From positions 1 through 34,236 of the forward strand of contig SVQT01000001.1 of NCBI GenBank assembly GCA_015065215.1: a stretch of 34,236 nt of DNA. Reading direction: 5' to 3'. The translations under genes were made by a program, and so were the position numbers. Below, one piece after another: positions 1 to 5,897 of this stretch; the first letter of the stretch is position 1, and the number at the start of each line of letters is the position of its first letter. Source of the stretch: Oscillospiraceae bacterium. Lineage in GTDB: Bacteria; Bacillota; Clostridia; Oscillospirales; CAG-272. The notes beneath the pieces are model-generated. The model searched no databases. It saw nothing but the letters and a program-made list of their open reading frames with translations, and was not told the origin of the DNA.

Positions 1-726
1 GCCGACCTGTTTGACAGCCCGGAGACCCTGATCCGCCTGGATATGTCCGAGTTTATGGAAAAGCACTCTGTTTCCCGCATCATCGGCGCCCCTCCCGGAT
101 ACGTGGGGTATGACGAGGCGGGACAGCTGACCGAAAAGATCCGCCGCCGCCCCTATTCTGTGGTGCTGTTCGACGAGATCGAGAAGGCACACCCCGACGT
201 GCTGAATGTGCTTTTGCAGATCCTGGACGACGGCAGAATTACCGATGCCAGAGGAAAAACGGTCAATTTTGAAAACACCGTGCTGGTTATGACCACCAAT
301 GCAGGCTCTGATAAGGCGGGCGCTCTGGCAGGCTTCCTCACCGAGGAGCGCAGCGGTAACGACGCCCGCACCGAAAAGGCACTTGCCACCTTCCTGCGCC
401 CCGAGTTCCTCAACCGCGTGGATGAGGTCATCACCTTCCGCTCACTGGATGAAGCCGATTTCACCCGTATCGCGGGCATCATGATGGGCGAGCTAAAGAC
501 CGCGTTGGAAGAAAAGGGCATCTCCCTCTCCTACAGCGACGAAGCCCTCTCCCACATCGCCCAAAATTCCTATTCTTATAAATTTGGCGCGCGTAATATG
601 CGCCGCTATATCCAGACCCACGTAGAGGATGCCCTGGCAGAAAAGATCATCGCTGACTACAACCGCAGCATCACCCACGCCAGCGTCACCGTCAAGGACG
701 GGGAACTCAGCGTGAACGCGCTGTAA
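1..726 (+). CDS. ClpC-type AAA+ unfoldase, ATP-binding subunit, 3' part (5' partial)
   Basis: The reading frame is open from base 1, so the gene begins upstream of the window and only the last 241 residues (second AAA+ module) are seen. Visible elements in order: the substrate pore loop GAPPGYVGYDEAGQLTE, Walker B VVLFDEIEKAHPD, sensor 1 (VLVMTTNAGS), the arginine-finger segment FLRPEFLNRVDE and the sensor-2 GAR motif before a helical C-terminal domain. Between sensor 1 and the arginine finger there is an Ala-Gly-Phe tripeptide where ClpA and ClpC carry the [I/V]G[F/L] loop that docks on ClpP; ClpB disaggregases lack this loop. This favours a protease-linked ClpC-like protein, but the N-terminal domain that would settle ClpC against ClpB or ClpE is outside the window. 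Such proteins are cytosolic hexamers that unfold substrates for degradation. A hairpin terminator follows directly. Confidence 0.93.
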   Translation, partial: ADLFDSPETLIRLDMSEFMEKHSVSRIIGAPPGYVGYDEAGQLTEKIRRRPYSVVLFDEIEKAHPDVLNVLLQILDDGRITDARGKTVNFENTVLVMTTNAGSDKAGALAGFLTEERSGNDARTEKALATFLRPEFLNRVDEVITFRSLDEADFTRIAGIMMGELKTALEEKGISLSYSDEALSHIAQNSYSYKFGARNMRRYIQTHVEDALAEKIIADYNRSITHASVTVKDGELSVNAL

Positions 727-742
727 TTCATACCATCATATT

Positions 743-772
743 AGCAGCCGCCGAATTTCGGCGGCTGCTTTA
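743..772 (+). terminator. Hairpin terminator after clp gene
   Basis: A perfect 13-bp inverted repeat (743-755 with 757-769) lies 17 bp after the clp stop codon. The U-tract is short (TTTA), so termination may be modest, but position and GC-rich stem fit an intrinsic terminator. Confidence 0.75.
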
Positions 773-833
773 CCATCAAGGCATTGATATCTAAATTAGT
801 GCAATTCGTATTATTGAAACCGAGGGGAAGATT

Positions 834-1985
834 ATGTTTAATTCACATTATGTACCGCAATCTGTTTTGCGAAAATGGGCAGATCGAATCTGTGTGTATA
901 ATTTAGAAAGCAAAACTTTGACAGAAAATATAAAAACAGAGGACGTTTTTGCAAGCAAGGGCTTTTATAGCGATGAGATCGAAGAAAAATTACATTTGCA
1001 GATTGAGTCGCAGTTCGGAAATTTGCTGTCGAATATAATTTTGAAATCGGAGGAAAGTGTACGTTTATATAAAGAGCAGTTGAAGATAGTCAAAAAATTT
1101 CTGTTGATAGAAGTTTTGCGTAGTCTTGGCGGTGAAGAGTTTATGCAATTTGAAAAGAGTTTATCAAAACGTCTCGAGCTACCGTTCGAAGAAAAGGATG
1201 TCGAAGGAGAAACCTCCTTTGATTACTGGATGCGCACGCTAAGGGTTGTGTTGGAAACCGATGGAACTCCGGAGGAAATTTTGAAAAGAGACGATAAAAC
1301 ATATCCCGCTTATCGGTGGGCTATGGTGGTTTATACGGCTCGCTTGGGATTCTGGGATGCCCCCGACAAAGGAGATGAGTTTTTAATTACAGATGCTGGC
1401 ATGACATCGGAAAACGAGTTGGGGTGGGACGGCTTTTCGGTTCAAAACTATAAAAAGCTTTATTGCGTAGCCTCGTGGTTGATGAGGGAGATTTGTGGGG
1501 GGATTTTTAAAGAAGATCTTATCAAATTGTTTCAAGCAACGGTATATTTCCACGAGAATTTTCAAATGTTTCCAATCTCTCCTAAACGAATGATTGTGCT
1601 AATTTCTCCGTTTTACAATATGTGGTCTGTTTTGAAAAAGTTTGGTTGTATGGTACCGCCTCTTACAGAATTAACACGCCTCCCCAACGAGTCACTATTT
1701 GTGGCTATGCCCAGAACTCAAGGAGAGATCAGCGGTGATGCTTACAACAATAATGAATATATTTATCCCGTTCAAAAGTTGTCACGCAAAGAAATTAGAT
1801 ATTGTAACTGCTTATTTTTGGATAGAATACATGCAGATTTAGGGTTTTCGTCATTAGAAAATGCGGCAGGAAGCATTTTCACATATTGTAATGCTCCACA
1901 TGCTCCTCGCGTAGATTATACGGAGCTTTACAATATTATCCAAGACAGGATTCCAGGTAAATTTGAAATGATAAATAGAAACTGA
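834..1985 (+). CDS. DUF4238 domain-containing protein
   Basis: A 383-residue cytosolic protein with no signal peptide or membrane segment. The N-terminal NSHYVPQSVLRKWADR followed by ICVYNLESK matches the signature start of the DUF4238 family (HYVPxxxLRxF then a VYxK strand); the next stretch (ENIKTEDVFASKGFYSDEIE) fits the family's conserved segment before a helical region. The function of DUF4238 is unknown to me; members are often scattered in accessory regions. The start at 834 is chosen from the purine-rich GAGGGGA about 6 nt upstream. Base composition and codon choice (many AAA, TTT, ATA) are clearly more AT-rich than the clp and rpsB genes on either side, suggesting horizontal acquisition. 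It sits upstream of the viperin cassette, which has its own promoter, so the two may be independent cargo. Confidence 0.75.
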   Translation: MFNSHYVPQSVLRKWADRICVYNLESKTLTENIKTEDVFASKGFYSDEIEEKLHLQIESQFGNLLSNIILKSEESVRLYKEQLKIVKKFLLIEVLRSLGGEEFMQFEKSLSKRLELPFEEKDVEGETSFDYWMRTLRVVLETDGTPEEILKRDDKTYPAYRWAMVVYTARLGFWDAPDKGDEFLITDAGMTSENELGWDGFSVQNYKKLYCVASWLMREICGGIFKEDLIKLFQATVYFHENFQMFPISPKRMIVLISPFYNMWSVLKKFGCMVPPLTELTRLPNESLFVAMPRTQGEISGDAYNNNEYIYPVQKLSRKEIRYCNCLFLDRIHADLGFSSLENAAGSIFTYCNAPHAPRVDYTELYNIIQDRIPGKFEMINRN

Positions 1986-1999
1986 ATTTGTCAATTTTT

Positions 2000-2016
2000 T
2001 CAAGCATCTTGCTTGA
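2000..2016. promoter_or_regulatory. Candidate operator palindrome over the HTH-gene promoter
   Basis: TCAAGCA-TCT-TGCTTGA is a perfect 7-bp inverted repeat with a 3-bp spacer. It overlaps the -35 hexamer (2013-2018) of the promoter for the small HTH regulator. There is no U-tract downstream, so it is not a terminator. The placement suits autorepression by the dimeric HTH protein encoded next; this is inference. Confidence 0.55.
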
Positions 2017-2041
2017 CTTACTGTTTAAAATGTGATATAAT
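2013..2041 (+). promoter_or_regulatory. Sigma-A promoter of viperin cassette
   Basis: TTGACT (2013-2018), 17-bp spacer, TATAAT (2036-2041), with a TG just upstream of the -10 (extended -10). Predicted transcription start is about 2048. Confidence 0.8.
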
Positions 2042-2047
2042 GCAAAT

Positions 2048-2106
2048 GTCATATTCGAAGCCTTTGGCGCATTGCATTGCCTCTGCAAAGGAGGTTTGCG
2101 AATATG
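2048..2106 (+). promoter_or_regulatory. Leader hairpin enclosing RBS and start codon
   Basis: At the predicted mRNA 5' end, CATATTCG (2050-2057) is a perfect complement of CGAATATG (2099-2106), which contains the ATG at 2104. Inside, CCTTTG (2061-2066) pairs with CAAAGG (2086-2091), overlapping the AGGAGG ribosome binding site (2089-2094). The nested stems could hold both RBS and start codon closed. Structure is inferred by eye. Confidence 0.5.
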
Positions 2107-2322
2107 GGAAATGAGAATCGAAAAATCGATCGCAAAAGGGGTAGCTTTTATCGAAGTATAATGGAACCAAAATTCTCGCAAGAGAAATGGGCGGAATTAC
2201 TTAATGTTTCCGCTCGAACCGTGGGCTATTATTATTCTGGTGAAAGAGAACCCGGGTTTTGGAGACAAATGATGATTTTTCAGATTATCGGAGGTCTCAA
2301 AGCAGAGGATATCCCTTCTTAA
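2104..2322 (+). CDS. Small XRE-like helix-turn-helix regulator
   Basis: A 72-residue protein. Residues 25-50 (SQEKWAELLNVSARTVGYYYSGEREP) form a Cro/cI-type helix-turn-helix: helix 2 start SQEKWAELL, turn NVS, recognition helix RTVGYYYSG. The start at 2104 is preferred to an in-frame ATG at 2077 because a perfect AAAGGAGG lies 7 nt upstream of 2104 and after 2077. It is the first gene of the cassette, with a strong promoter, a palindrome on the -35 box and a terminator-like hairpin over its stop codon, so it probably regulates itself and perhaps the HNH-viperin genes behind it. No second domain is present, so it could need a partner or act as a simple dimer. Target and signal are unknown. Confidence 0.75.
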   Translation: MGNENRKIDRKRGSFYRSIMEPKFSQEKWAELLNVSARTVGYYYSGEREPGFWRQMMIFQIIGGLKAEDIPS

Positions 2323-2343
2323 GGGGTATCCTTTGTTTTTTTT
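2307..2343 (+). terminator. Intrinsic terminator overlapping HTH gene stop
   Basis: An 11-bp stem (2307-2317 with 2321-2331, one G-U pair), 3-nt loop, then TTTGTTTTTTTT. The TAA stop codon (2320-2322) is in the loop and stem. It would attenuate transcription from the regulator into the HNH and viperin genes. Confidence 0.75.
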
Positions 2344-2358
2344 GAACCACATGGTTCA

Positions 2359-2387
2359 TGGAAAATGCCTCTTTCATGTGAGATAAT
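2359..2387 (+). promoter_or_regulatory. Possible weak promoter for HNH-viperin genes
   Basis: TGGAAA (2359-2364), 17-bp spacer, GATAAT (2382-2387). The -10 surroundings (TGTGAGATAATGTAAATG) closely match those of the cassette promoter at 2031-2048 (TGTGATATAATGCAAATG). An inverted pair CACATG/CATGTG (2348-2353, 2375-2380) flanks the spacer and could be an operator. Confidence 0.45.
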
Positions 2388-2419
2388 GTAAATGAAATCT
2401 TAGAAAGGAGGTAATCAAA

Positions 2420-2743
2420 ATGTCGAACTATCGTACCATAGACGTGTGGAACGAGCGCTATGGAAATAAGGAAGCCGTGTATGATTACGCAGGACGATTG
2501 ATGAAAAAGTCAGCTTGTGGAGATCCAAACAGTGCTTTTCATCCAACGCTCGACCACATTCGTCCGCTGTCTGCCGGCGGAAGCGACGTTCTCGGGAATA
2601 TCGAAATTTGCCATCGTGATACCAATGAGGAAAAAGCGGATAGTTATACTCACTGGAAGGCAAACGGAAGAAGATTTCGTGCAGAGCGCATCAAAGGCAA
2701 AAGAACTGATTATAGAATCACTGAACTGAAAAAGGAGGACTAA
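2420..2743 (+). CDS. HNH nuclease-like protein
   Basis: A 107-residue protein with a single HNH-type beta-beta-alpha core: LDHIRPLSAGG (Asp45-His46), central Asn60 in LGNIEICH, and Asn69-x-x-Lys72 in DTNEEK, i.e. the DHxxPLSxGGxxxxxN...N..K pattern of HNH endonucleases (HNN variant). The usual second Zn-binding CxxC pair is absent; only Cys33 and Cys64 are present. HNH proteins cut DNA or RNA with one metal ion. No extra DNA-binding domain is seen, so specificity is unclear. RBS AAAGGAGG lies 8-9 nt upstream of 2420. The gene ends 15 bp before the viperin start and the two are in the same frame, so they are surely co-transcribed. A role in phage defence with the viperin is inference from neighbourhood. 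Confidence 0.75.
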   Translation: MSNYRTIDVWNERYGNKEAVYDYAGRLMKKSACGDPNSAFHPTLDHIRPLSAGGSDVLGNIEICHRDTNEEKADSYTHWKANGRRFRAERIKGKRTDYRITELKKED

Positions 2744-2758
2744 AAAAGAGAGAAGTTT

Positions 2759-3580
2759 ATGAAGGTGATCAATTATCACATCTGCGGCACCTGTAATTAT
2801 CAATGCAAGTACTGTTTTGCTAATTTCGGTGAAAGAGATCCATCAAAAGAAGTTGCAATGAACATTATCAAAGAGATCCATAATTTTTTTATGAGAAGCG
2901 GTGTTTCTGATGGAAGGGTCAACATTGCGGGTGGGGAACCGTTGTTATATCCGTATTTGACCGATGTTATTGAATGCATCAGTGGATTAGGGATGAAAGC
3001 TTCGGTGATAACCAATGGGTCTCTACTCAGCGAAAAATTATTATCTAAATGGTCACAAAAAGTGGAAATGATAGGTATTAGTATCGATGCTGTGAGCGAA
3101 CAAGGTAACGTACGTATCGGACGCAACCAACAGGGAAGTATTTTGACTACCGAACAACTGATTCGCAAAGCGCACTTGATTCGCAAATATGGAATTCAAC
3201 TGAAAGTTAATACCGTAGTTTCAAAACTCAATCTTGAGGAAGATATGCTTTCGATTTATCGAAGGATGAATCCGGATAAGTTGAAATTTCTGTGTGTGCA
3301 TGTTTTAGAGAATGTGAATGCAGAAGCTGAACGATTACAACCTACACAAGAAGAATTCGATGCTTTCGTGGCAAAAAATCGATATAATGAATCATGTAAG
3401 GTGGTTGTAGAGCCTAAGGGTGCTATGCAAAATTCTTATCTCATGATAAGTCCACAGGGAACTGTCTTTTTAAACGAAGGTGGAAGGGAGAAAAAATACG
3501 GAAACTGTTTAAACAACGAGTTGTATGAAATTTGTGAACAACTTCCGTTTGATAGCAACAAATACAACTTGAGATATTGA
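2759..3580 (+). CDS. Prokaryotic viperin (radical SAM ddhNTP synthase)
   Basis: A 273-residue radical SAM enzyme. Cys12-x3-Cys16-x2-Cys19 (CNYQCKYC) binds the 4Fe-4S cluster; NIAGGEP (55-61) contacts S-adenosylmethionine; TNGS (85-88) follows. Beyond the generic fold it shares viperin-specific signatures: GISIDA (106-111) then NVRIGR (117-122), KVNTVV (149-154), NLEEDM (158-163), a MNPDKLKFLCVHVLE strand matching LNPxRWKVFQCLLIE of animal viperin, the EEFDAFVAKN helix, a KGAMQNSYLMISP segment like KMKDSYLILD, and a C-terminal FDSNKYNLRY. Viperins convert CTP, UTP or GTP to 3'-deoxy-3',4'-didehydro nucleotides that terminate viral RNA synthesis; bacterial ones protect against phage. Which NTP this one uses cannot be read. 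The animal N-terminal amphipathic helix is absent, as in bacterial forms. The RBS is weak (GAGAGAAG), suggesting coupling to the HNH gene. No nucleotide kinase partner is in the cassette. Confidence 0.9.
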   Translation: MKVINYHICGTCNYQCKYCFANFGERDPSKEVAMNIIKEIHNFFMRSGVSDGRVNIAGGEPLLYPYLTDVIECISGLGMKASVITNGSLLSEKLLSKWSQKVEMIGISIDAVSEQGNVRIGRNQQGSILTTEQLIRKAHLIRKYGIQLKVNTVVSKLNLEEDMLSIYRRMNPDKLKFLCVHVLENVNAEAERLQPTQEEFDAFVAKNRYNESCKVVVEPKGAMQNSYLMISPQGTVFLNEGGREKKYGNCLNNELYEICEQLPFDSNKYNLRY

Positions 3581-3599
3581 ATGTATTTTAGGGTCAAGA

Positions 3600-3845
3600 A
3601 TGAAGAAAGCAAAACTTGATACACAGGGCAGAATTGTTATTCCAAAGCCGTTTCGTGCAGAGTTGAATATTGTAGAAGGAGCGCCGTTGATGATTACGTG
3701 TGAAGGAGGCGCTGTTATTGTTAGACCGGACAAGAGTACATGCGCACTTTGCGGTTCCCATATGAAATCCGACAACAAAATGCGGTTATGTGACAAATGC
3801 ATAAAAGATGTTCTGGAATACTGTGGTGTTCAAAACAAAAAATGA
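3600..3845 (+). CDS. AbrB/SpoVT-type DNA-binding protein with Zn-ribbon-like tail
   Basis: An 81-residue protein. Residues 1-43 are a swapped-hairpin AbrB/MazE/SpoVT domain (KLDTQGRIVIPKPFR, then a two-strand segment ending AVIVRP). Residues 48-67 carry two CxxC knuckles (Cys48/Cys51 and Cys64/Cys67), a plausible zinc-binding ribbon. AbrB-type proteins bind DNA as dimers or tetramers, either as transition-state regulators or as antitoxins; no toxin gene is next to it. It starts 19 bp after the viperin stop with a poor RBS, so it likely belongs to the viperin transcript, and it is followed by the terminator that closes the island. It could regulate the cassette or be unrelated host cargo; similar short AbrB-CxxC proteins also occur as ordinary clostridial regulators. 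Confidence 0.8.
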   Translation: MKKAKLDTQGRIVIPKPFRAELNIVEGAPLMITCEGGAVIVRPDKSTCALCGSHMKSDNKMRLCDKCIKDVLEYCGVQNKK

Positions 3846-3852
3846 TACACAT

Positions 3853-3893
3853 AAAAAATTGCACCTTCGCGCAAACGAAGGTGCAATTTTTTA
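3853..3893. terminator. Strong (bidirectional) terminator closing the island
   Basis: A perfect 17-bp stem (3853-3869 with 3876-3892), 6-nt loop, with an A-tract on the left and a T-tract on the right. It separates the viperin cassette from rpsB. Confidence 0.92.
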
Positions 3894-3960
3894 TTGAAGA
3901 GATGGCCAAACCGCACAAAGTCTTTAATTGTAAAAAAAATGTAAACAGTGCTATTTCTTC

Positions 3961-3989
3961 TTGCAAAGAGAAAAACTATATGATATAAT
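3961..3989 (+). promoter_or_regulatory. rpsB-tsf promoter
   Basis: TTGCAA (3961-3966), 17-bp spacer, TATAAT (3984-3989) preceded by TGA (extended -10). Transcription start is about 3996. Confidence 0.82.
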
Positions 3990-3995
3990 AATGCC

Positions 3996-4114
3996 CGCTT
4001 GCGTGATGGCGAGCAAAAACACACACGGGTTCGGATGCAGGGTCGGTGCCTCGCTTTGGTGAGGTTGCCTTGTGAGATCACCGTGGTGGAAAAAACCATA
4101 AGGAGGACATTAAA
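3996..4114 (+). promoter_or_regulatory. rpsB 5' leader, possible S2 autoregulatory RNA
   Basis: An untranslated leader of about 119 nt between promoter and rpsB, containing a hairpin formed by CCTC/GAGG arms around 4051-4066 with extra GGT/GCC pairing, and AAGGAGG just before the start. S2 genes in several phyla are autoregulated through leader structures; whether this one is can only be inferred from its length. Confidence 0.35.
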
Positions 4115-4855
4115 ATGTCTGTTATCACCATCAAACAGCTGCTTGAAGCAGGCGTCCATTTCGGACATCACACCAGAAGATGGAACCCCAAAATGCAGGA
4201 GTACATCTTCACCGAGCGTAACGGTATCTACATCATCGACTTGCAGAAGACCGTTAAGAAGTTCGAGGAAGCTTACGCTTTCGTTCGTGACCTTGCCGCG
4301 GGCAACGGCACCGTCCTGTTCGTAGGCACCAAGAAGCAGGCTGCCGACGCCATCAAGGAAGAGGCTACCCGTTGCGGCCAGTACTACGTGAATATGCGTT
4401 GGCCCGGCGGCATGATGACCAACTTCAAGACCATCAAGAAGTCCATCGCTCGCCTGAACGCCCTGACCAAGATGCAGGAGGACGGCACCTTTGAGCTGCT
4501 GCCCAAGAAAGAAGTTGCCGCAAAGCAAAAGGAGATCTTCGACCTGGAGAAGTCCTACGGCGGTATCAAGACCATGGAGCAGCTCCCCTCTGCTGTGTTC
4601 ATCGTTGACCCCCACAAGGAGCACAACGCAGTGCTTGAGGCTAAGAAGCTGGGCATTCCGGTCATCGCTATCGTTGACACCAACTGCAACCCCGATGATG
4701 CTGACTACATCATCCCCGGCAACGATGACGCGATCCGCGCCATCAAGCTGATCTCCTCTGTCATTGCCGACGCCGTGATCGAAGGCAAGCAGGGCGAGGA
4801 CACCGCCGCTACCGAGGCTCCCGCTGAGGAAGCTGAGGCTACCGACGCTGAATAA
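4115..4855 (+). CDS. rpsB: 30S ribosomal protein S2
   Basis: A 246-residue protein with the classic S2 start ([20 protein letters not shown]), [17 protein letters not shown], the [12 protein letters not shown] segment and the [13 protein letters not shown] and [11 protein letters not shown] motifs. S2 is a late-assembling protein at the head-platform junction of the small subunit, needed for binding S1 and mRNA. The acidic Ala/Glu-rich C-terminus (after about residue 228) is a common variable tail. AAGGAGG lies 8 nt upstream. It is followed after 22 bp by tsf, the near-universal rpsB-tsf pair. GC-rich codon use is typical of a highly expressed host gene and contrasts with the AT-rich island upstream. 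Confidence 0.98.
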   Translation: MSVITIKQLLEAGVHFGHHTRRWNPKMQEYIFTERNGIYIIDLQKTVKKFEEAYAFVRDLAAGNGTVLFVGTKKQAADAIKEEATRCGQYYVNMRWPGGMMTNFKTIKKSIARLNALTKMQEDGTFELLPKKEVAAKQKEIFDLEKSYGGIKTMEQLPSAVFIVDPHKEHNAVLEAKKLGIPVIAIVDTNCNPDDADYIIPGNDDAIRAIKLISSVIADAVIEGKQGEDTAATEAPAEEAEATDAE

Positions 4856-4877
4856 TTAAAATAAGGAGAGAACGAAA

Positions 4878-5807
4878 ATGGCTAACATTACCGCAAAGGA
4901 CGTTGCTGCTCTGCGTGCTAAGACCGGTCTTGGCATGATGGACTGCAAGAAGGCTCTCGTTGAGGCTGAGGGCGACGTAGAAAAGGCTGTTAAGATCCTC
5001 CGTGAGAAGGGTCTGGCTACCGCTGAGAAGAAGGCTGGCCGTGTTGCCGCCGAGGGCCGTGTTGACATCATGACCAAGGACGGCGTAACCGCTATGGTTG
5101 AGGTAAACTCCGAGACCGACTTCGCTGCCAAGAGCGATGCCTTCAAGGCATTTGTGACCGGCTTGCTGGAGACCATCATTGCAAGCAAGCCCGCCAACGT
5201 GGCCGCTCTCATGGAGCTGCCCTTCCAGGGCGGCGCCCTGACTGTTCAGCAGACCCTTGTTGAGCAGATCGCTATCATCAAGGAGAACATCTCCGTTCGC
5301 CGTTTTGTGATCGTTGAGGGCATCACCTCCACCTACATCCACGGCATGGGCGGCACCGGCGTTATCGTCAAGTTCGAGACCAATGTTGCCGATAAGGAAG
5401 GCTTTGCCGAGTACGCCAAGAATATCGCTTTGCAGATCGCCGCAGGCAATCCTCCCCAGTACGTGAACATTGAGGATGTTCCCGCTGAGGCTGTTGCCGA
5501 GGAAAAGGCCGTTCTGATCGCGCAGATGAAGAACGATCCCAAGAACGCCAACAAGCCTGATGCGATCCTGGAGAAGATCGTTTCCGGCCGTCTTGGCAAG
5601 TTCTACGAGCGCGTTTGCCTGGTTGAGCAGGGCTACGTCAAGGAAGACAGCATGACTGTTGGCGCTTACACCAAGGCTACCGCAAAGGACTTGGGCGGCG
5701 ACATCAAGATCGTTTCCTTCGAGCTGTTCGAGAAGGGCGAGGGCATTGAGAAGGTAGAAGAGGACTACGCCGCCGAGATCGCAAGACTCTCCGGTGTGAA
5801 GCAGTAA
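4878..5807 (+). CDS. tsf: Translation elongation factor Ts
   Basis: A 309-residue EF-Ts, the nucleotide exchange factor for EF-Tu. The N-terminal UBA-like domain carries VAALRAKTGLGMMDCKKAL and the core has VNSETDFAAKSDAF, corresponding to the conserved TDF motif that inserts near the EF-Tu nucleotide site. Two core subdomains follow in normal order, and the C-terminal VSFELFEKGEGIEK is typical. Length is usual for the family. AAGGAGAG lies 8-9 nt upstream of the ATG. Unusually, the next gene is not pyrH: the transcript ends in a strong terminator and a surface-protein gene intervenes. Confidence 0.97.
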   Translation: MANITAKDVAALRAKTGLGMMDCKKALVEAEGDVEKAVKILREKGLATAEKKAGRVAAEGRVDIMTKDGVTAMVEVNSETDFAAKSDAFKAFVTGLLETIIASKPANVAALMELPFQGGALTVQQTLVEQIAIIKENISVRRFVIVEGITSTYIHGMGGTGVIVKFETNVADKEGFAEYAKNIALQIAAGNPPQYVNIEDVPAEAVAEEKAVLIAQMKNDPKNANKPDAILEKIVSGRLGKFYERVCLVEQGYVKEDSMTVGAYTKATAKDLGGDIKIVSFELFEKGEGIEKVEEDYAAEIARLSGVKQ

Positions 5808-5826
5808 TTCAAGCTTCATTGAATAC

Positions 5827-5859
5827 AAAAAGCGCAACGCTGCGACGTTGCGCTTTTTT
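5827..5859 (+). terminator. Intrinsic terminator of rpsB-tsf
   Basis: A perfect 13-bp stem (5827-5839 with 5846-5858), 6-nt loop and a TTTTTT tract, directly after tsf. Confidence 0.93.
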
Positions 5860-5862
5860 CTC

Positions 5863-5891
5863 TTTACAAATTTTTCTCTTTGTGATATACT
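5863..5891 (+). promoter_or_regulatory. Promoter of the BspA-like gene
   Basis: TTTACA (5863-5868), 17-bp spacer, TATACT (5886-5891). The predicted start near 5898 coincides with the first base of the 15-bp leader stem. Confidence 0.78.
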
Positions 5892-5897
5892 GAAGAA

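Noticed and set aside
784-814. Promoter TTGATA/TATTAT for the DUF4238 gene
   Set aside because: The spacing is 19 bp and the match is modest, so it is not strong enough to list as a feature.
2000-2016. Terminator for the DUF4238 gene
   Set aside because: The T-run precedes rather than follows the palindrome, and the right arm is part of a promoter -35 box.
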